Shown here: one piece after another, positions 27,747 through 36,844 of the stretch
Numbering within the stretch: position 1 is the stretch's first letter
Layout of the letters: each line of letters begins with the position of its first letter
Source: Acidobacteriota bacterium
GTDB lineage: Bacteria > Acidobacteriota > Thermoanaerobaculia > Multivoradales > Multivoraceae
Direction: 5' to 3'
Assembly (NCBI GenBank): GCA_029263415.1
Contig: JAJCXN010000054.1
Span: 124,001-188,000, forward strand
Length of the DNA: 64,000 nucleotides
Notes under the pieces: model-generated
The model's database searches: none
Told to the model about the DNA's origin: nothing
The model's input: the letters and a program-made list of their open reading frames with translations, nothing else
Translations under genes and position numbers: made by a program

Positions 27747-27949
27747 CGCTTAGGGCTCCTAGGAGAGATCTGTGTTGAATCGGAAGATTGTTCTACCTAC
27801 CGTTCGGTCGGTTGGTTGGTCTTTGGGGGAGAGATTACACGATTGCTACAGGCGAACTTAGCGCAGAAGAAACCGAAACGACCGGACGCGCGGATGAAGC
27901 GCCCGGGCCCCCGATCTGAAACGAGCGGCCGGCTATCGACTTGAGTCCT

Positions 27950-30415
27950 CTAGCGCTCGCCCGTGACCACGTATGAACGCTGGACGTCCGCTGCAATCTC
28001 GGCTTCCTCGAACAAGATCGGGCGCCATTCCTTCTTGGAATAGAGCTCGGTTTGATCCCAGAAATGTTCGGACTCAGGATCTCCCGATTGGCCGTAGGTC
28101 AGAAACGCCTGGGCCTTGGGTGAACCATCCGCTTGATACTCAAGAGCCATGATGAAACTCGATCCGGAGTTGACCGGATAACCCTTCTCAGTCAAGCGTC
28201 GACTGCCTTCGAGGGCGCTGGGATCGAGCTTCGGCTCGAGGGTGGTGCTATTGCCGCCGTTGCGCACGAAGTTGGCGATGCCTTCGTAGGTGCCGCCGCC
28301 GCCGTGCATTGGAATGCGCTTGCCGCCGCGTTCTGCGTATTGGACTGCGCCGAGTTCCACGTCGAGTGCCAGGTCACGAGATTGCATGAACTGCGCCGCT
28401 TTGGCGAGGCGTTCGAGTGCGACGGCGTCCTTCTTGAGGTCCCGAGGAGTGTTGATCGGATCGCCCGAGTCAAACCCGACCGAGAACAAGGAACCGGCGT
28501 CGAGAGTGTCGGCGACCTCGTACTGGGTGATCCATTCGCGGAACAGGACCGCTCCACGACTATCAAGATCGTAGGTGCCGTCCCAAGCATCGAGCACGTT
28601 GCATGCGGCACTGAGGTCGACGGCGATTCCTGTTGCAGTGGGCGTGGCTCCCAACTGGACTCGCGGCTGTCGCTTGCAGCGCGCGACCAACTGTTCGCGC
28701 AGCAGCTCGGCGGCCAGGCTGCGGTTGTTGAGGATCGCTGCGGAGAGTTCGTCGAGCGTGAACTTGCCGTCCTCACCTGAAGCGCCCGAGGGTGTGCGGT
28801 CGTTGAGAACGACATCGTTCATGCGCGTACGGAGCGTGCGTCGGGTCTCTTCACCACCCATCAGCGGTGAGTAGCCCTCGAGCAGTGCGTTGGAGTTGTT
28901 CAGCCAGTAGCTGTCGTTGGCGTTGAACACGTAGTCAGCTCGAGTGACCTTCGGGTGCTGGTCGAAGGAGGCGACGCCGGGGTCGCGCGCACCGTCTGCT
29001 GATTGCCACTCAAACATCGAATTGGATCCATCTAAGAGCACGATGCCGCGGCTCCAGAACGATTGGGCGATCGGGTTTGCCTCGAGGCTTGTCTGCCACG
29101 CGTCGATGGCTGCATCGCTTAAGTGCGGCGTCGAAGAAGAGTCGATCAACCAGGCTTCGCCATCCACACTGGCTGAGATGGTGTTGACCCATGGCAGACC
29201 GCCCCAGCGCTTGTGTGCAGCTTGGAACTCCTCCATAGTCTTCGCTCGATCCATGTCGAGCCACTGCATGCGGCTCTCCTCGTTCTCTTCGTTGGCGTCA
29301 CGCACCGCCAGCACCATCTGCGGCGACCAACCCACGCCTGGGAAGTTCACTACTGGCCCGTAGTGGCTCATCCACACCGTGTGCTCGACCGCGTCCGAGG
29401 CACCGGAGACGCCCTTCACCTGAACCGAGACGGAGCGTGCTTCGAGATCGCGCCAGGAATCGTCGTATCGATACTGAGTGGCGTTCTCGGGATTCAGGGT
29501 CAGCGAGTAGGCGGTGTAGCGCTTGCCTGCGGAGACGGTGTGAGTCCAGCCCACAGCTCGATTGAAGCCGATGGCAACGCCCGGGATACCGACCAAGCCC
29601 ACGCCGTAGATGTCTAGTTCGCCGTCCGCGCTGCCGTCTTCGAGGGTTAGGTGCTTCTCCCAAAAACGGTTGGCGCCCAGCCATGGGTAGTGGGGATTGG
29701 CGATCAACATTCCACGACCTTGAGCCGAGAGATCTTTACCGATTCCCCAACCGTTGCTGGCCTGATCAAACGTTGGCCACTCGGGTTCGTAGGCGGGCTT
29801 GCTCATTGCCGCACTCGTCTCGCCCTCAGTAGTGGGCGGTTGCGCGCTTGCGATCATGCTGGCGAAGTTGCCAATGATGGTGGTGACGGATCGTTGGTAG
29901 GCGACCAGGTCGGTTGCCGAGATGGGTTGGACCCAGTCCTCGCCTCGGCACCATCCAGCGACGTTTTCCTTGCCGGTTTCCTCAAGGTACTGGTTTGCTC
30001 CGGCCACGTAGCCCTCGGTCCAACTCCGTGTGACGTCGTCCATTTCCGCAAGCTCTTGCGCGGCGCGCTCGTGCATGCGCAGCGCCTTCATGGTGACATC
30101 GCTGTTGAAATGGCGATCACGTTCGCCCCGGCCAAAGTACATCGAACGTTCGCCTCGCGCACGGACAGCGACGTCGACCAGGCTGCAGAGGTGGTCTTCG
30201 GCCAAGGCGTAACCCTCGCCGAAGCCGAGGTTTGCCATTGAGTCGGCCTTGATGTGCGGAATGCCGTAGCTGGTCCGACGGATCTCGGCCTGGTAGCCAT
30301 CGGCACCACTGCCAGTGCCACCGCTGCCAGTGCCACCGCTGCAGGCGATGGCGAGGGCACCAACAATCGAGATGGCGAGGATGGCTGCGCCGGGTAAGGA
30401 GAGAGGATGCTTCAT
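27950..30415 (-). CDS. Penicillin-acylase family lipoprotein (Ntn hydrolase, acylase)
   Basis: An 821-residue exported acylase. The ATG at 30415 has GGAG eight bases upstream; the frame extends further up without a ribosome site. The N-terminus runs MKHPLSLPGAAILAIS, hydrophobic to Cys25 (LAIAC), a non-ideal lipobox, then a GTGSG repeat linker. The family fold shows RTSYGIPHIKADSM, GEGYALAEDHL, and the autocatalytic Ser220 in FDQASNGWGIG that becomes the N-terminal nucleophile. The beta subunit shows ANPHYPWLGANRFWEKHL, GIPGVAIGFNRAVGWTHTVS, WLIDSSSTPHL and a C-terminal SGDPESEHFWDQ. Substrates in this family include penicillins and N-acyl homoserine lactones; which applies cannot be told. 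Confidence 0.9.
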   Translation of the reverse strand: MKHPLSLPGAAILAISIVGALAIACSGGTGSGGTGSGADGYQAEIRRTSYGIPHIKADSMANLGFGEGYALAEDHLCSLVDVAVRARGERSMYFGRGERDRHFNSDVTMKALRMHERAAQELAEMDDVTRSWTEGYVAGANQYLEETGKENVAGWCRGEDWVQPISATDLVAYQRSVTTIIGNFASMIASAQPPTTEGETSAAMSKPAYEPEWPTFDQASNGWGIGKDLSAQGRGMLIANPHYPWLGANRFWEKHLTLEDGSADGELDIYGVGLVGIPGVAIGFNRAVGWTHTVSAGKRYTAYSLTLNPENATQYRYDDSWRDLEARSVSVQVKGVSGASDAVEHTVWMSHYGPVVNFPGVGWSPQMVLAVRDANEENEESRMQWLDMDRAKTMEEFQAAHKRWGGLPWVNTISASVDGEAWLIDSSSTPHLSDAAIDAWQTSLEANPIAQSFWSRGIVLLDGSNSMFEWQSADGARDPGVASFDQHPKVTRADYVFNANDSYWLNNSNALLEGYSPLMGGEETRRTLRTRMNDVVLNDRTPSGASGEDGKFTLDELSAAILNNRSLAAELLREQLVARCKRQPRVQLGATPTATGIAVDLSAACNVLDAWDGTYDLDSRGAVLFREWITQYEVADTLDAGSLFSVGFDSGDPINTPRDLKKDAVALERLAKAAQFMQSRDLALDVELGAVQYAERGGKRIPMHGGGGTYEGIANFVRNGGNSTTLEPKLDPSALEGSRRLTEKGYPVNSGSSFIMALEYQADGSPKAQAFLTYGQSGDPESEHFWDQTELYSKKEWRPILFEEAEIAADVQRSYVVTGER
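30304..30348 (-). repeat. 15-bp tandem repeat, 3 copies, after the acylase lipobox
   Basis: CACCACTGCCAGTGC at 30304-30318, CACCGCTGCCAGTGC at 30319-30333 and a partial CACCGCTGCAGGCGA at 30334-30348 (plus strand). They encode the GTGSG linker right after the putative lipidated Cys. Confidence 0.9.
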
Positions 30416-30528
30416 GAAGGAGTCTCCGATCGATGACTGGTAGACCGACGATAGGGGGTCTTTGGGGGGGAGGGTCGATGTTACCTGCACTCAGGCAAAC
30501 AAGGGCTGCTCGTTGCTTGCAGGGTTGT

Positions 30529-30573
30529 TTGCTGCGGGCTCAGTTGCTGCGGGCTCGGCTGCTGCGGGACTTG
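30529..30573 (-). repeat. 15-bp tandem repeat, 3 copies, spanning the kinase stop codon
   Basis: TTGCTGCGGGCTCAG at 30529-30543, TTGCTGCGGGCTCGG at 30544-30558 and CTGCTGCGGGACTTG at 30559-30573 (plus strand). The kinase TGA lies inside the first unit, so part of the array is intergenic. Confidence 0.88.
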
Positions 30574-33128
30574 GCCTGCTCCAACCACTCCGCAGCCTGG
30601 CGGACTTTGTCGTGATCTTCGCCAACGGCTTCTAGGAGGGTTGCGTAGGTGCGGGTGAGCAGTGTTTCGGCTTCTTGGAAGCGGCCCTGTTGGTTGAAGC
30701 TCGCCCCCAAGAGATTCTCAGCGGACGCGATCAACCAGTGCCCTTCGGGCAGGGACTCCGTTCGACTTGCAATGGCCGCTCGAATCTGCGGCTCGGCATC
30801 GGCCCCTAGGCCTTGCTCGATGCGCACACCGGCGTAGACCACTTGGGCGTAGGCGAGGATGGGGTGGCCCTCAGGAAGCGCGGTGGTGGCGCGCTCCAGC
30901 AACTGGGTGGCGTTCGAGGCGGCTTCCTCGAGGCGCTCCACCCGTTGATAAAAATCGACCAGGCTTGCCAGGGTTGTCAGCGTCTGGGGATGGTCGGGAC
31001 CGAGTAGGTCATCGCACAGAGCGAGCGACTCGAGGTACAAGGGCTCGGCCTCGTCGGTTCGCCGCTCAAGAGTGGCGTATCCAGCTAGGTTGGCGAGCAA
31101 CGAAGCGAACAGCGGTGACGGCGGTAGGCCGACATCCCTGTGGATGGTCGCGGCATCTTGAAACAAGGCGTTAGCTTCCTCACGACGATTGCTCTGCAGC
31201 AGAAATACACCGTAGTTGTTGAGCATGATTACGTCGCCCTCGTCTGCGGGGTCTTGCGCAAGCGCGTCGACGCGCAACTGCTTGTACAGGCTCTCTGCTC
31301 GCTCTCGTTCGCCGACGTCGAGTAGGGCTGTGGCGTACTGTGACTGAACCACGGCCAACTCCTCATACTGCGCGCGTTCGAGTGCAGGCAGCGCCGCCTC
31401 TAGGAGTTCCACGGCCCGTTCGGTTTCGCCTAAGTCAGAGACTGCAATGGCTAGCATCTGGCGAGCCAGCGAAGTCTCGACGTGGTCCTCACCGAAGACG
31501 CGAACGTTCTCAGCTTCGGCGCGTTCGAGAACCTCGACCGCCTTCTCTTCCAAACCGAGGTTGCGGTAGGTCTCGCCGATGGTGACCAACAGCGCTCCGG
31601 CTTCATCCATCGGTTCTTCATCGTCCAGGCGTTCCACCGCAGTGTCGAGCAACTCAGCGACCGTTGTCTCTTTGCCCATTCCGTACATCGGGTCGGGCGC
31701 GCTGAAAAGCGCGTTGAGAAACTCGTTGGTGCGTTCCAGTTTCTTTGCTTCAAGAAGCGCGCGGCGCCCTTCAGAGGCGGCGCGCAGGCTCTGCACAATG
31801 CCGACGCTGATGCCGCCCAAGGTGAGGAGCAGGATCCCCATAAGCAGTGCCACGCGTTGCTTGTTGCGCGCCAAGAAGCGGCGCAGCAGATAAGTAGGCG
31901 TCTGAGCGCGCGCAGTGACCGGGCGACTGGCTAGAACGTTGCGGAGATCGTCGGCAAGCTCTTCGACCGAACCATAGCGGTCACTGGCGTCCTTCTCGAG
32001 CGCGGCCATTACGACCGCATCAAGGTCGCCCGCGAGATCCCGTTCGAGCCGCTCGCCGCTGGTTGCTCTTAGATCTGCGATGGCGTTTTCGGCTTGACGG
32101 TCGAAGGTCTTCACTAGATTACTGGGAGTCGGCGGACGGGTCTCGCAGACCATTCGTTCGATGTGGCGCGGACTGCGATCTTCGAGTTGGTACGGGCGGC
32201 GACCGGTGAGGAGTTCGAACAAGACCACCCCGAGCGAATAGACATCGGAGCCGACCGTGATGGGCTCCTGCCTGACCTGCTCCGGGCTTGCGTACTCAGG
32301 CGTCATCGCGCCCATGCCGAACAGCGTTGCCGTCTGGCCGGGCTGGTCAAGATCGATCAGCTTCGCGATGCCGAAATCGAGCAGCTTGGCTTCGCCTTCG
32401 TCGGTGACCAGAATATTGTCGGGCTTGAGATCGCGATGAACCACTAGTCGGCGATGCGCGTGCAAGACTGCCTCGCAAACGGTCAAGAACAGTTCAATAC
32501 GGGCTTTCAGCGAGAGCCGGTGTTCGTCGCAATAGCGGTTGATCGGAGCGCCTTCGGCCAGCTCCATGACCAGGTAGGGCGATCCATGCTCGGTGTGGCC
32601 ACCATCGAGAATGCGAGCGATATTGGGATGACTTAGCCGGGCGAGAATCTGGCGTTCAGCTTCGAAACGTTGGAGTGCCGCACCGGGCAGGGCTTGCATG
32701 ACTTTGAGCGCCACCGCGAGATCGAAGCTTTCATCGGCCCGGTGAGCCCGGTAGACCACCCCCATACCGCCCCGCCCGATCTCTTGGTCGATTCGGTAGT
32801 TGCCGATCTGGTCGCCGCGGTGGTGGGGTGAAGGCGCTATGCCGGGCTCATCGGGATCGATGTTGCGGGTAAGAGCCTCTGACAAGTCGGCTGCCTCTGA
32901 GTCTTGAGGTGGTGAGTCGCTAGACGGTAGGACATCGGTAAGAGCGGGCTCGTCGCGTGCGAGGGCGAGCAGTTCGAAAGCGCGGGCTCGCAACCTGGCG
33001 GAGTCGGCGGTGCGCTCGTTGAGCCATGCGGTTTGCAGCTCAAGGTCTTGACCAAGCGCGTCTTCGGCCAGGTCGAGGGCTTCGCGCTCAATGCGCAGCA
33101 AGGTGGTGGGTCGGGGTTCGGTATTCAT
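30540..33128 (-). CDS. Transmembrane Ser/Thr protein kinase with TPR domain, coupled to an ECF sigma factor
   Basis: An 862-residue kinase. Residues 1-105 are a helical N-terminal extension with an acidic linker. The Hanks-type domain has IGRGGMGVVY at 117-126, K142 in VALKVM, HRDLKPDN at 231-238, DFG at 251-253 and a GAMTPEYASPE activation end. A single membrane helix spans about 425-446; the C-terminal region is TPR-rich (e.g. LGETERAVELLEAALPALERA). Its ATG overlaps the stop of the ECF sigma gene (TGATG), so the pair is co-translated. This arrangement suggests the kinase acts on that sigma factor, as PknT does on EcfP in Vibrio. The C-terminus ends within a 15-bp repeat (SRSSRARSN). Confidence 0.94.
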   Translation of the reverse strand: MNTEPRPTTLLRIEREALDLAEDALGQDLELQTAWLNERTADSARLRARAFELLALARDEPALTDVLPSSDSPPQDSEAADLSEALTRNIDPDEPGIAPSPHHRGDQIGNYRIDQEIGRGGMGVVYRAHRADESFDLAVALKVMQALPGAALQRFEAERQILARLSHPNIARILDGGHTEHGSPYLVMELAEGAPINRYCDEHRLSLKARIELFLTVCEAVLHAHRRLVVHRDLKPDNILVTDEGEAKLLDFGIAKLIDLDQPGQTATLFGMGAMTPEYASPEQVRQEPITVGSDVYSLGVVLFELLTGRRPYQLEDRSPRHIERMVCETRPPTPSNLVKTFDRQAENAIADLRATSGERLERDLAGDLDAVVMAALEKDASDRYGSVEELADDLRNVLASRPVTARAQTPTYLLRRFLARNKQRVALLMGILLLTLGGISVGIVQSLRAASEGRRALLEAKKLERTNEFLNALFSAPDPMYGMGKETTVAELLDTAVERLDDEEPMDEAGALLVTIGETYRNLGLEEKAVEVLERAEAENVRVFGEDHVETSLARQMLAIAVSDLGETERAVELLEAALPALERAQYEELAVVQSQYATALLDVGERERAESLYKQLRVDALAQDPADEGDVIMLNNYGVFLLQSNRREEANALFQDAATIHRDVGLPPSPLFASLLANLAGYATLERRTDEAEPLYLESLALCDDLLGPDHPQTLTTLASLVDFYQRVERLEEAASNATQLLERATTALPEGHPILAYAQVVYAGVRIEQGLGADAEPQIRAAIASRTESLPEGHWLIASAENLLGASFNQQGRFQEAETLLTRTYATLLEAVGEDHDKVRQAAEWLEQAKSRSSRARSN

Positions 33129-33760
33129 CAGCTAGGCCTTGATGCGGTGGCTTTGGTTGGGTCGCCGGTCGCGTTGTCGGTCGCGTCAGTTGCGGAAAGG
33201 CCCTGTAGGTAGGCCTTGAGCCAAGCGCGCGTGGTTTGCCATCGTCGCTTGATCGTGCGTGTCGAAACGCCAAACACGTCAGCGAGTTCATCGCTGCTCA
33301 GGCCTGAGTAGAAACGCATGACCGCCAGCCGCGCGCGGTCGGGATCCACTTCTTGCAGGGCGTTGAGCGCTTGCTCGATTGCGAGAATGTCGACCGGGTC
33401 GGTCCAAGCGATCGACCCGAGCGGCAGTTCCGTGCGCACCCATTCACCACCCCGTTTGTTGGAAGCACGCGCGCGTGCGTGATCGACCAGGACTCGCCTC
33501 ATAGCGGTCGCAGCAAAGGCGTAGAAGTGATTGCGATCCTGCCACTCCATGTCGCGGATCCCCAGCAGGCGCACGAAGGCTTCATTGACCACCGCGGTCG
33601 GCTGAAGAGTGTGGCTGCCGCGCTCATTGCGAAAGAGGTGGCCAGCGATCTTGCGCAGCTCCGTGGCTGCGGCCGAGAACAGTTGGTCGGCGGCGTTGGA
33701 GTCTCCCTCCCGCCATCGGTGGAGGAGGTAAGTGACGGGTGGATCGTGGGGCTGGTGCAT
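33128..33760 (-). CDS. ECF-type RNA polymerase sigma factor (TIGR02999-like)
   Basis: A 210-residue ECF sigma factor. Region 2 runs about 25-95: TELRKIAGHLFRNERGSHTL, then QPTAVVNEAFVRLL at 53-66 and NHFYAFAATAMRRVLVDHAR. Region 4 has YSGLSSDELADVFGVSTRTIKRRW, a helix-turn-helix for the -35 element. No anti-sigma gene is adjacent; instead the kinase gene overlaps it. Where most ECF factors have an acidic DAED-like motif in region 2.2, this one has QPTA, with T51 and T55 available for phosphorylation. The tail has a 12-bp DNA repeat (ATDATDNAT). It likely activates a regulon only after phosphorylation, which is inferred by analogy to ECF43. Confidence 0.92.
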   Translation of the reverse strand: MHQPHDPPVTYLLHRWREGDSNAADQLFSAAATELRKIAGHLFRNERGSHTLQPTAVVNEAFVRLLGIRDMEWQDRNHFYAFAATAMRRVLVDHARARASNKRGGEWVRTELPLGSIAWTDPVDILAIEQALNALQEVDPDRARLAVMRFYSGLSSDELADVFGVSTRTIKRRWQTTRAWLKAYLQGLSATDATDNATGDPTKATASRPS

Positions 33761-33854
33761 TCGAGGTCTGAGTCGTTCCCTGTGGATTGTTGATGGCAGG
33801 TGCAGAGTTTACCCGCGGCGTCGATCGACGATTCCTAGTGCTAGCCTTTTGTCT

Positions 33855-35330
33855 ATGGTTGATCTGAGTTCTGTGGCCTGGAGTTGGCGATCTCGTCTGA
33901 GACTGAGCGCAGTTGCCTGGCTGGTCACTTCGGCGGTCTCTATTCCAACCTACGCGCGTGCCGAGACAACTCTAAGCGTTCCTCAGACGGTGCCTGGGGA
34001 GGTGCGAGGTGTCTTTGCAATTCGAGGAGACGTTGAACTCGCGGCCGAAGGGGCAGATCAACGTCTGACGCCGGCGTCGGTGCTTAAGCTAGTGGTCGCT
34101 GCTGCGGCCTTCGACGTGCTCGGGACCGAGTATCGTTTCTTGACCGAGATCTATGCGCCACAACGGCAAGGCAGAAGCGAACCGACCAAGGTTGGCCAGC
34201 TACTGGTGGTCGCTGCAGGCGATCCGAGTTGGAATGCGGATCATTTCGAGAACGACGTTGAGGCCCCATTGAAGCAGTTGGCAGCAGGGGTTGCAGCGAG
34301 TGGGATCAAGCGCGTTGAGGGTGACTTGATTGTCGATACCTCGCGCGTCGTGGGACGTCGGGTGCCGACCGGTTGGTCTGCCTCTGACGCGAGTCTTGGA
34401 TACGGCGCAGCACCAAGTGCTCTGGCTTGGCGCGACAACCGCTCGAAGGTGCGGATCGCACCGGGTGCGAGAGTCGGCGCGTTGGCACAGATCGAGGCTC
34501 TGGATCCGATTGTCTGGCACAACGACACCACCACCGCACCTGCTGAGCGTGACGGTCGAGGCAGCGTCGAGTTTGATCAGGAGTGGGGAGCGGGTCGCGC
34601 GGTCCTGCGCGGGGAGTACCCGATCACTGAACGACCGTTCACGGTTGAGATCGCAACGCCTAATCCAGACGAACGAACAGCTCGGGCCCTGCTTGACGCT
34701 TTGTCGAATGCTGGGGTGGTGGTAACTGGTGATCTGGTGCTGCGATCGCAGCCACAAGCCCGGGACGGATTCGAACAGGTGGCGGCGTTCGAGTCGCCGC
34801 CGTTGCGAGCGATATTGCAGCCCTTGCTTGCAGACAGCAACAACTTCACCGCAGAGATGCTCTTGCGGACCGTGGGTTATGCAGTTCACGGCGAAGGCCG
34901 ACTGGATCTTGGCCTAGATGCACTGACTGAGTTCCTGGTTGAGCGGGTTGGCGTGCCGGAAGAGAGTTTCTCGATCGATGATGGGTCTGGCTTGTCGCCA
35001 TCGAATCTGGTCTCAGCTCGGTCAGTTGTGCGGGTGCTGCAGTGGGCATGGAAACAGCCTTGGCGCACGGTCTACTTCGACGCGATGGCGAGCGAGAGCG
35101 CGGGCACCATCAAAGATTTCTGGCCGCGCGCTCCGGCGATCCGTGGCAAGACCGGAACCCTGCGTCATACCCAGTGTCTTGCTGGAGTACTTCTGCCGCA
35201 GGCTTCGTCCGAGTCAGCTCAGGAGCGTGAGCCGATCTTCTTTGCGTGGATGATCAACCACAGCCTCAGAGAGCGGACCCTGATCAGAAGGAGCCTGATC
35301 GACACCTTGTGGTCGTGGAGTCGCCAATAG
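33855..35330 (+). CDS. dacB: D-alanyl-D-alanine carboxypeptidase/endopeptidase (PBP4, S13 family)
   Basis: Periplasmic peptidoglycan hydrolase of 491 residues. The start is the ATG at 33855, which begins a signal peptide (basic WRSRLRLS then AVAWLVTSAVSI, cleaved near YARA). All three S13 active-site motifs are present: S75-V-L-K78 in LTPASVLKLV, SNN at 328-330, and KTG at 432-434. The large insert between the first and second motifs is typical of PBP4. It cuts the D-Ala-D-Ala cross-bridge or stem peptide. It diverges from the sigma factor gene and precedes the DprE1-like gene by 98 bp. Confidence 0.94.
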   Translation: MVDLSSVAWSWRSRLRLSAVAWLVTSAVSIPTYARAETTLSVPQTVPGEVRGVFAIRGDVELAAEGADQRLTPASVLKLVVAAAAFDVLGTEYRFLTEIYAPQRQGRSEPTKVGQLLVVAAGDPSWNADHFENDVEAPLKQLAAGVAASGIKRVEGDLIVDTSRVVGRRVPTGWSASDASLGYGAAPSALAWRDNRSKVRIAPGARVGALAQIEALDPIVWHNDTTTAPAERDGRGSVEFDQEWGAGRAVLRGEYPITERPFTVEIATPNPDERTARALLDALSNAGVVVTGDLVLRSQPQARDGFEQVAAFESPPLRAILQPLLADSNNFTAEMLLRTVGYAVHGEGRLDLGLDALTEFLVERVGVPEESFSIDDGSGLSPSNLVSARSVVRVLQWAWKQPWRTVYFDAMASESAGTIKDFWPRAPAIRGKTGTLRHTQCLAGVLLPQASSESAQEREPIFFAWMINHSLRERTLIRRSLIDTLWSWSRQ

Positions 35331-35428
35331 AGAGCTTGATTCGCTGGTCCCAGTAGAGCGACCCAGCACCCGAAAGAACGGCTTCTCCCGTTGCTTGCTG
35401 GGGCACGCTTCGTTAGGTTGGTTTCGAG

Positions 35429-36844
35429 ATGACCGACGCACCTTCAAGTCACCCTGGTTGGGTTGAACAAGAACTCTATGGCTGGGGACGGTACCCACGT
35501 ATTGGCTCCCTAGTTGCGCGACCCGAGAGTCAGCGAGGCCTGGTTGCAGCCGCCACCAGCGCTGCTTCAAATGGGGACTCTTCAAGCGGACTGATCGCGC
35601 ACGGCCTTGGTCGTAGCTACGGAGACGTCGCTCTATTGCGCAATGGGCGGGTGATCCTCACCCGCCGTCTTGACCGCATGCTGGCCTTTGATGAGAGCAC
35701 CGGTGTGCTGCGCTGCGAGGCTGGGGTGTCGCTTGAGGATTTGCTCGAGGTGTTCTTGCCACGTGGGTGGTTTCCACCGGTTCTTCCTGGGACCAAATTC
35801 GTGACGGTTGGAGGCGCCGTGGCCAACGACATCCACGGCAAGAGCCATCACGCTGATGGCACGTTCTGCGATCACGTGAACAGCATCGACCTCTTGCTTG
35901 CTTCAGGTGAGATGGTGACGGTCAGTCGTGATCAGCACTCAGAGCTCTTTTGGGCAACGGTCGGCGGGATCGGTCTGACCGGCATCATTTTGGCGGTCGA
36001 GTTCGCCTTGAGACGTGTTGATGGACCGTGGTTTGAAACCGAGTCGATCAGAATCCGGGATCTTGACCACTTCTTTGAAGTGAGTGCCGCGTCCACCGGT
36101 TTTACTCATGTGGTCAGTTGGATTGATACCTTGGCCAAGGGCAAGCGGTTGGGGCGAGGCACCTTCTCGCGCGGTCGGCATGCAGTGGGCAACAACCAGC
36201 CGGTGGGCAAGGGCCTGTTCAGCAAGCTTCCGTTGACGGTGCCGATCGACCTGCCCAACCTGGTGTTGAACCCGTTCACGCTACGCGTGTTCAACGAGGT
36301 GTTCTACCGCAAGCAATGGCGAGCAGAGACGAAGGGGTTGGTGCACTTCGAGCCGTGGTTCTTCCCGCTTGATGTGATCGGGAACTGGAACCGCGGCTAC
36401 GGACCACGCGGCATGATCCAGTATCAGATCGTAGTGCCGCCGGATCCCGAGCACCGAGCGATTAGGACGGTGATCGAAGGCATTGCTACCTCGGGCATGG
36501 GCTCGTTTCTAGCGGTGCTCAAGGAGTTCGGCGACAACGCTCATGGTGGACTCTCGTTTCCGATGCCAGGAGTGACCTTGGCGTTGGACTTCCCCAACTA
36601 CGGCAAGCCGTTGTTCGAATTGCTCAATCGCATGGATCGCGTGGTTGCCGAAGCCGGTGGGCGCGTGTACCTTGGCAAGGATTCACGTCTATCGAAAGAG
36701 ATGTTTCAGCAGATGTACCCAGGTTGGCAGGAGTGGAAAGCGGTGCGAGATGAATGGGATCCGACCGGACGGTTTCAATCCGAGCTCGGCCGAAGGCTTG
36801 GACTAGTGCAAGGTCCGGTTGACAAAGCGGAGGAAGCGGCGTGA
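35429..36844 (+). CDS. dprE1: FAD-dependent oxidoreductase, DprE1-like
   Basis: A 471-residue flavoenzyme of the VAO/PCMH type, like decaprenylphosphoryl-beta-D-ribose 2-oxidase. It shows HGLGRSYGDVALL, PPVLPGTKFVTVGGAVANDI followed by HGKSHHADGTF, and FWATVGGIGLTGIIL. In mycobacteria DprE1 oxidises the 2'-OH of polyprenyl-phosphoryl ribose so that DprE2 can invert it to arabinose. The next gene, overlapping by four bases, is the SDR partner, so the pair is probably the same epimerase system. In a Gram-negative it could make D-Ara for surface glycans. The active Cys of mycobacterial DprE1 (the benzothiazinone target) was not located. Confidence 0.88.
   Translation: MTDAPSSHPGWVEQELYGWGRYPRIGSLVARPESQRGLVAAATSAASNGDSSSGLIAHGLGRSYGDVALLRNGRVILTRRLDRMLAFDESTGVLRCEAGVSLEDLLEVFLPRGWFPPVLPGTKFVTVGGAVANDIHGKSHHADGTFCDHVNSIDLLLASGEMVTVSRDQHSELFWATVGGIGLTGIILAVEFALRRVDGPWFETESIRIRDLDHFFEVSAASTGFTHVVSWIDTLAKGKRLGRGTFSRGRHAVGNNQPVGKGLFSKLPLTVPIDLPNLVLNPFTLRVFNEVFYRKQWRAETKGLVHFEPWFFPLDVIGNWNRGYGPRGMIQYQIVVPPDPEHRAIRTVIEGIATSGMGSFLAVLKEFGDNAHGGLSFPMPGVTLALDFPNYGKPLFELLNRMDRVVAEAGGRVYLGKDSRLSKEMFQQMYPGWQEWKAVRDEWDPTGRFQSELGRRLGLVQGPVDKAEEAA

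Noticed and set aside
33353-33793. 146-codon plus-strand frame opposite the sigma factor
   Set aside because: Shadow of the sigma factor coding strand.
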